Assembly (NCBI GenBank): GCA_019914945.1
Contig: CM034108.1
Coordinates: 4,226,001-4,290,000, forward strand
Source of the DNA: Typha latifolia
Taxonomy: Eukaryota; Streptophyta; Magnoliopsida; Poales; Typhaceae
DNA length: 64,000 nucleotides
Direction: 5' to 3'
Shown here piece by piece: positions 59,827 through 64,000 of the stretch (its first letter is position 1; each line of letters opens with the position of its first letter). The notes beneath the pieces are model-generated. The model was not told the origin of the DNA. It searched no databases and worked only from the letters and a program-made list of their open reading frames with translations. The position numbers and the translations under genes are program-made.

Positions 59827-62800
59827 TTATTTGGCACTGGCCAGCTGGGTGCGGAGGAGCTTGGCTGCAGAAACCATGTTGGTGAGGGCAGGCTTGACCT
59901 CGGTATACTTACGGGTCTTGAGCCCACAGTCAGGGTTTACCCAGAGGATGTTAGTCTCCAACACCGCAAGCATCTTGTTGATGCGGTCGGCGATCTCTTC
60001 GGTGGAAGGGATCCTCGGAGAGTGGATGTCATACACCCCAGGGCCAATTCCAGCACCATACTTGACACCTTCGCGGAAAACAGAAAGCAGCTTCTCGTCG
60101 GAACGTGAATTCTCGATGGTGATCACATCGGCGTCCATGTTGATGATGGAGTGGATGATGTCGTTGAAGTTGGAATAGCACATGTGGGTGTGAATCTGTA
60201 AGAAGATGTAGTTGTTAGATGTTGGTCTTGAAAAAGCTCAAATCCTTGAACAGGAACTGTATAACTAGCAAAATTGTGAACATCTTAGTGCATAAGTGGG
60301 AGCTCCATGCACTAGGACATGCATATTAGCAAAAGCATAAATGCATCTTAAGGAAAGTACCTGAGTGGTGTCTTGGACGCCACAGTTAGTGATCCTAAAG
60401 GAGTGGACAGCCCAATCCAAGTAGAAAGCCTGCTCTGACTTGCGAAGAGGCAAGCCTTCTCTTAAAGCTGCTTCATCAATTTGGATAACCTGCCAACCAA
60501 GACGACAGCAAGAGAAAACTTCAGGGGAAGAAATATAATATGATGATTGCACATTAACATCATTAAAGATTAATAGTAACTTTTGATTGACAAGTTCTCT
60601 CGATGCAAAATAGACTGACCTGAATACCAGCAGCTTCCAGATCTTCAACCTCTTTCTTAATTGCAAGAGCAATCTGATAGCATGTCTCAAACCTGGTATA
60701 CCAATAGGTATCACTTTATCTCGAAATACACGACAGAAAATAATGATAGAATTCCTAGGCAGTAAGTACCTCGGTTGGTCATTCCTGACAAAAGACCAGT
60801 TAAGAATGGTGACAGGGCCTGTCAACATTCCCTTCATCGGGCGAGCAGTCATGCTTTGTGCCATTGAAGACCAGAAGACAGTCATGGCCTTGGGACGGCT
60901 TACATCACCGTAGATGATCGGTGGCTTGACGCATCGCGATCCGTAAGACTGCACCCAGCCGTTGACTGTGAATGCAAAGCCTGATAGTTGCTCCCCAAAG
61001 TATTCAACCATGTCGTTTCTCTGTGCAAAAGAACTTCCTTAAGTTTGAGCAAGCAACGGCATGCGCAGCTTAGTAAGAACAGATACCAAAACAAATCTTA
61101 AAAGCTAACCAAACTCTGTTAAGCTTTTAATGGACCACATAATGTGCTAGTGCAGATTTTATTGAAGTGGAAGGTGTCTTGAGAGGGACTGAGTTATATA
61201 GACAAAAGAGGAACCAGCAAGAAAATGCATGATAGCTTATTATTGTCGTTATTGTGTATACAGAGTTCAACATTAGTTTTAAGGAATGATGATGCGATGT
61301 GAGTAAGAATGCTCACCTCAGGCTCTCCATGAACCAGGACATCAATGTCAAGTTCTTCTTGGAGCTTGACAACCTTGCTAATTTCCTCCTTGATGGCATT
61401 CACGTACTCCTCCTCAGAGATTCTGCCACGGAGCAATAATGCTTAAGAAACAAGAGAGAGGAATCTAAGCAGTATAATAAATAGAATAATATTGCAAGTA
61501 ATCATCACAAACTTCTTAGCCTTGTATTCCCGTCGCACTCTCCGTAGGTCCATTGTCTGGGGGAATGAACCAATAGTGGTGGTAGCAAGAATTGGAAGAT
61601 TGAGCTTCTTCTGTTGTGCGTCTAATCTGGCACTAACATTTGTAGCTCGGCGGTGGTCAGAGCCCTTCAGTGCAGCAGCCTGAAAATGAAATCCCACAGC
61701 TGCATTGGTACTTAAAAGCCCTAATCTAAAACTAGAAAGGAAGACAAAACTCGTTGCTACTTACAGCCGTTTGAACTTCTTCATTAGTCACTCTAGGAGA
61801 TGACTTCCTTGAAGCCTGAGCTGAAGCATTTGCTGAGAAGAAAACCTGCCAATATGATTAATGGGGAGAAAATTGGTATCAACTACCATGGTATGCAAAA
61901 AAGAGCATTAACTATCTGATTTAGTAGAAGAGTACTAAAAGTAGAGCAGATCGCGGAAGAACTTATGGTTTTAAGACCATCTCCATTTCTTCTTATCCGA
62001 TGAAAGAAAAAATATGCTTAAGTATGAATGACATCACTGGATACAAAAGGCTATACCTCATCCTTCTGATCAGCTAATGCCTTGGCAAGTGCATTGACCT
62101 CAACCACCTTTTGTGCAGCAAAGGCCAGCCATAATTTGATTTCACCATCCAACTTTGTCTCATTTACAAGATCAACAGCAGTGTGCATGAGTGAGCAGGA
62201 AGTCGAGACCACAAGCTTGTCTAAAAAGCAAACAATACGGATCACCATAATACATCTAGAGGACAAGCTGAAAATAGGAAAATATACAACTACAAGTACC
62301 TTTGCCAACAACAGCCTCAAGAGCCTGAAGAGTGCTTAGAGAGGCAGCAAGATCATTGGCCCAAATGTTCCGCCCATCCACAACTCCAGCAAAAAGATAC
62401 TTTCCAGCAGGGAAGCCCACATTTTTAATAAGATCAAGTGTCTTGGTTCCACGAACAAGATCAAAACCAAAACCAGAAATGCCATTCAAGGCAGTGATGG
62501 TCCTGAAATGGGCAAAACCTTTCAATGAATTTTGATAGGTAAAAGTAAAAGTGTAAAAACACTATGAAAACTGTATATATAGAATATAATAAGGCACATC
62601 AACCTAGTGGGAGACCAACTTACTTATATGCTTCAGAAGGAACATCAGCAAAGTAGGTCTCGACAAGCACATTTAAACCAGAGAATGATGATTCCAGTTC
62701 TGAGTATGCCTTGGAAAATGCGGCCAATTGGTGGGAATCAAGATCCTTCACAAGGGTTGGTTCATCTAGTTGAATCCACGAAGCACCTGCTGCCTTCAGC

Positions 62801-63792
62801 TCAGCAATAACTTCCCTGAATTTTAGTGTGTCATTGGTACCACAACATAAAGGATAAAGAAGAGAGAGTAGTCAATAATGATTAGGCACCATTTTAGACC
62901 CTTACTTGTATATAGGAAGAATACTTCCAAGCAGAGACAGAAGAGAAAATGATTTTTCCACACCTTTAGCAGGTTTTGAGAGCAACAAGTATGTCACAGG
63001 TCCAATAAGCACTGGAACCGTATTAATGCCAAGCTATATAAGAGGCATGTAAAGAGTGAGCAGGAAAAATTTGACAAAGCAATATACTCAATATTAACAG
63101 ATTTCACATTACACTAGAAAATATAAGAAATACTCAACATATTTAGAGAAGCAATTGGCAAAATATTGCCTCAGAGCACCAAGGACAATAACGCTCCAAT
63201 TAAGCTAAACTCATATACACAAATGCAAATAGTGCATAAATTAAATTAAACTTCTACATACTTACCGCCTTTGCTTCCTTGTATTCAGTGACAGCCTTGT
63301 GAGAAGAATAAGAGAACTTCATGTTTGGGCCCAATTCGGGAACAATGAAATGACTAGATATCAAAAACAAACAAAACAAGGATAAGAAACCATAATGAAA
63401 AAAGTAGGTGCGCTAAGCCTCAAGGTGGGTCAGATGGCTTACTAGTTAGTGTCAAACCACTTGGTCATCTCCATAGCAGGCACGGCGGCATTTCCTCTGG
63501 CCATAGAGAAGTAGGTGTCGAACCCAATCTCTCCGCCTGTCCATGAGTATCGTTCCGGGACGGCACCAAGCATTGCTGTGGTATCAAGCATTTGATCGTA
63601 GTACGAGAAAGTATTGCTTGGAATATACTTAATCCCAGCTTCAGCCATTTGCTTCCAGATGGAAGACCTGAGATCAGCAGCAACCTTCTGCAAATCTTCG
63701 GCGCTGCTCTTCCCATCCCAAAAGGATTCCAACGCAAACTTAAGCTCTCTCTTTGGCCCCATGCGGGGGTACCCAACAATGTGCGACGCCAT
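59827..63792 (-). CDS. METE: Cobalamin-independent methionine synthase, 13 exons, cytosolic form
   Basis: Exons (minus): 63792-63443, 63353-63266, 63033-62906, 62815-62624, 62502-62300, 62220-62057, 61845-61765, 61679-61513, 61422-61317, 61020-60770, 60692-60620, 60489-60361, 60195-59827; 2301 bases, 766 aa, as in other plant enzymes (about 765). It transfers a methyl group from 5-methyltetrahydropteroyl-polyglutamate to homocysteine, giving methionine for protein and SAM. The N-terminal half begins [20 protein letters not shown]; the C-terminal barrel has the zinc ligands His648 and Cys650 (IHTHMC), Glu672 and Cys734 ([11 protein letters not shown]). No transit peptide precedes the conserved start, so it should be cytosolic. 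The donor after 61513 (GTTTGT) is weak but gives the correct AKKISEEEYV join. No damage was seen. Confidence 0.95.
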
Positions 63793-64000
63793 CTCTCTAT
63801 GCAGATAGAACCAAAAAATGACTATTTGATCGAAAGAATCAATATGTCTGGCATTCACTAACCAACCATTTGTTTCTTCAATAGAATAAGACAAGTATGA
63901 AGCAAAAGATTCATTCGCACAGAACATGTGTTGTTAGTTGGTGTATCTTCACAAATAAATATAGTTGGTCATCAGGATCCAAAATATATATTTATTAATC
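63793..64000 (-). other. 5' flank of methionine synthase, cut by the window edge
   Basis: The frame is open for 45 codons upstream of the conserved ATG, but that peptide does not resemble a plastid transit peptide and is probably leader or intron. A leader intron is possible; the promoter lies outside or at the edge of the window. Confidence 0.4.

Noticed and set aside
59831..60178. 115-codon plus-strand frame
   Set aside because: Antisense of the last exon of methionine synthase.
12018..63792. A functional gene cluster (AO, GCP6, DRB, METE)
   Set aside because: The four genes share only orientation. They act in unrelated pathways and are ordinary conserved plant genes.
1..64000. CRISPR array, bacterial operon or prophage
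   Set aside because: Nothing of the kind is present; genes are intron-containing and plant-type throughout.

Overview
This is plant nuclear DNA. It has spliced genes with GT-AG introns, AT-rich intergenic DNA, LINE, Copia, hAT-like and LTR remnants, and (GA)n microsatellites. The encoded proteins (molybdenum-flavin aldehyde oxidase, plant-type GCP6, a DRB-family dsRNA-binding protein, cobalamin-independent methionine synthase) fit a flowering plant. A monocot, perhaps a palm, is my best guess from protein flavour only; no marker in the window settles it.

Layout. (1) 1-23400 is dominated by a large, eroded inverted duplication around an aldehyde oxidase (AO) gene. The right arm (about 16330-23400) holds the 5' half of an apparently intact 10-exon AO gene on the minus strand (12018-21335, 1394 codons before the stop). 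The left arm (1-10165) holds the same DNA in the opposite orientation. It carries a broken AO copy on the plus strand, with exon 1, part of exon 2, exon 3 and a frameshifted exon 4. The left arm is further split by two LINE insertions (one with ORF1, one with ORF2), a GC-rich hAT-like piece and SINE-like repeats. A third LINE fragment lies just beyond the 3' end of the intact AO gene. (2) 23400-31700 is gene-poor: Copia fragments, an AT-rich tandem duplication, microsatellites and a decayed LINE. (3) 31700-51310 (minus) is a 14-exon gamma-tubulin complex component 6 gene, 1242 aa, whose long introns carry hAT-like elements, a MITE and three local tandem duplications. (4) 52303-55911 (minus) is a 7-exon gene for a 442-aa protein with three dsRNA-binding domains; a (CT)27 tract ends five bases before its ATG. 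(5) 56694-59544 looks like a solo LTR of about 2.85 kb. (6) 59827-63792 (minus) is a 13-exon cobalamin-independent methionine synthase, 766 aa, without a transit peptide.

The four intact genes are all on the minus strand and belong to unrelated pathways: aldehyde oxidation (possibly hormone-related), microtubule nucleation, small-RNA biology and methionine/SAM supply. They are ordinary neighbours, not a cluster. The most interesting part of the window is the inverted AO locus, which records gene duplication, templated-repair deletions and LINE invasion, and could give rise to double-stranded RNA. Exon coordinates were read by hand from splice sites. Reading phase closes exactly to an in-frame stop in all four genes, which is good internal support but not a substitute for transcript data.
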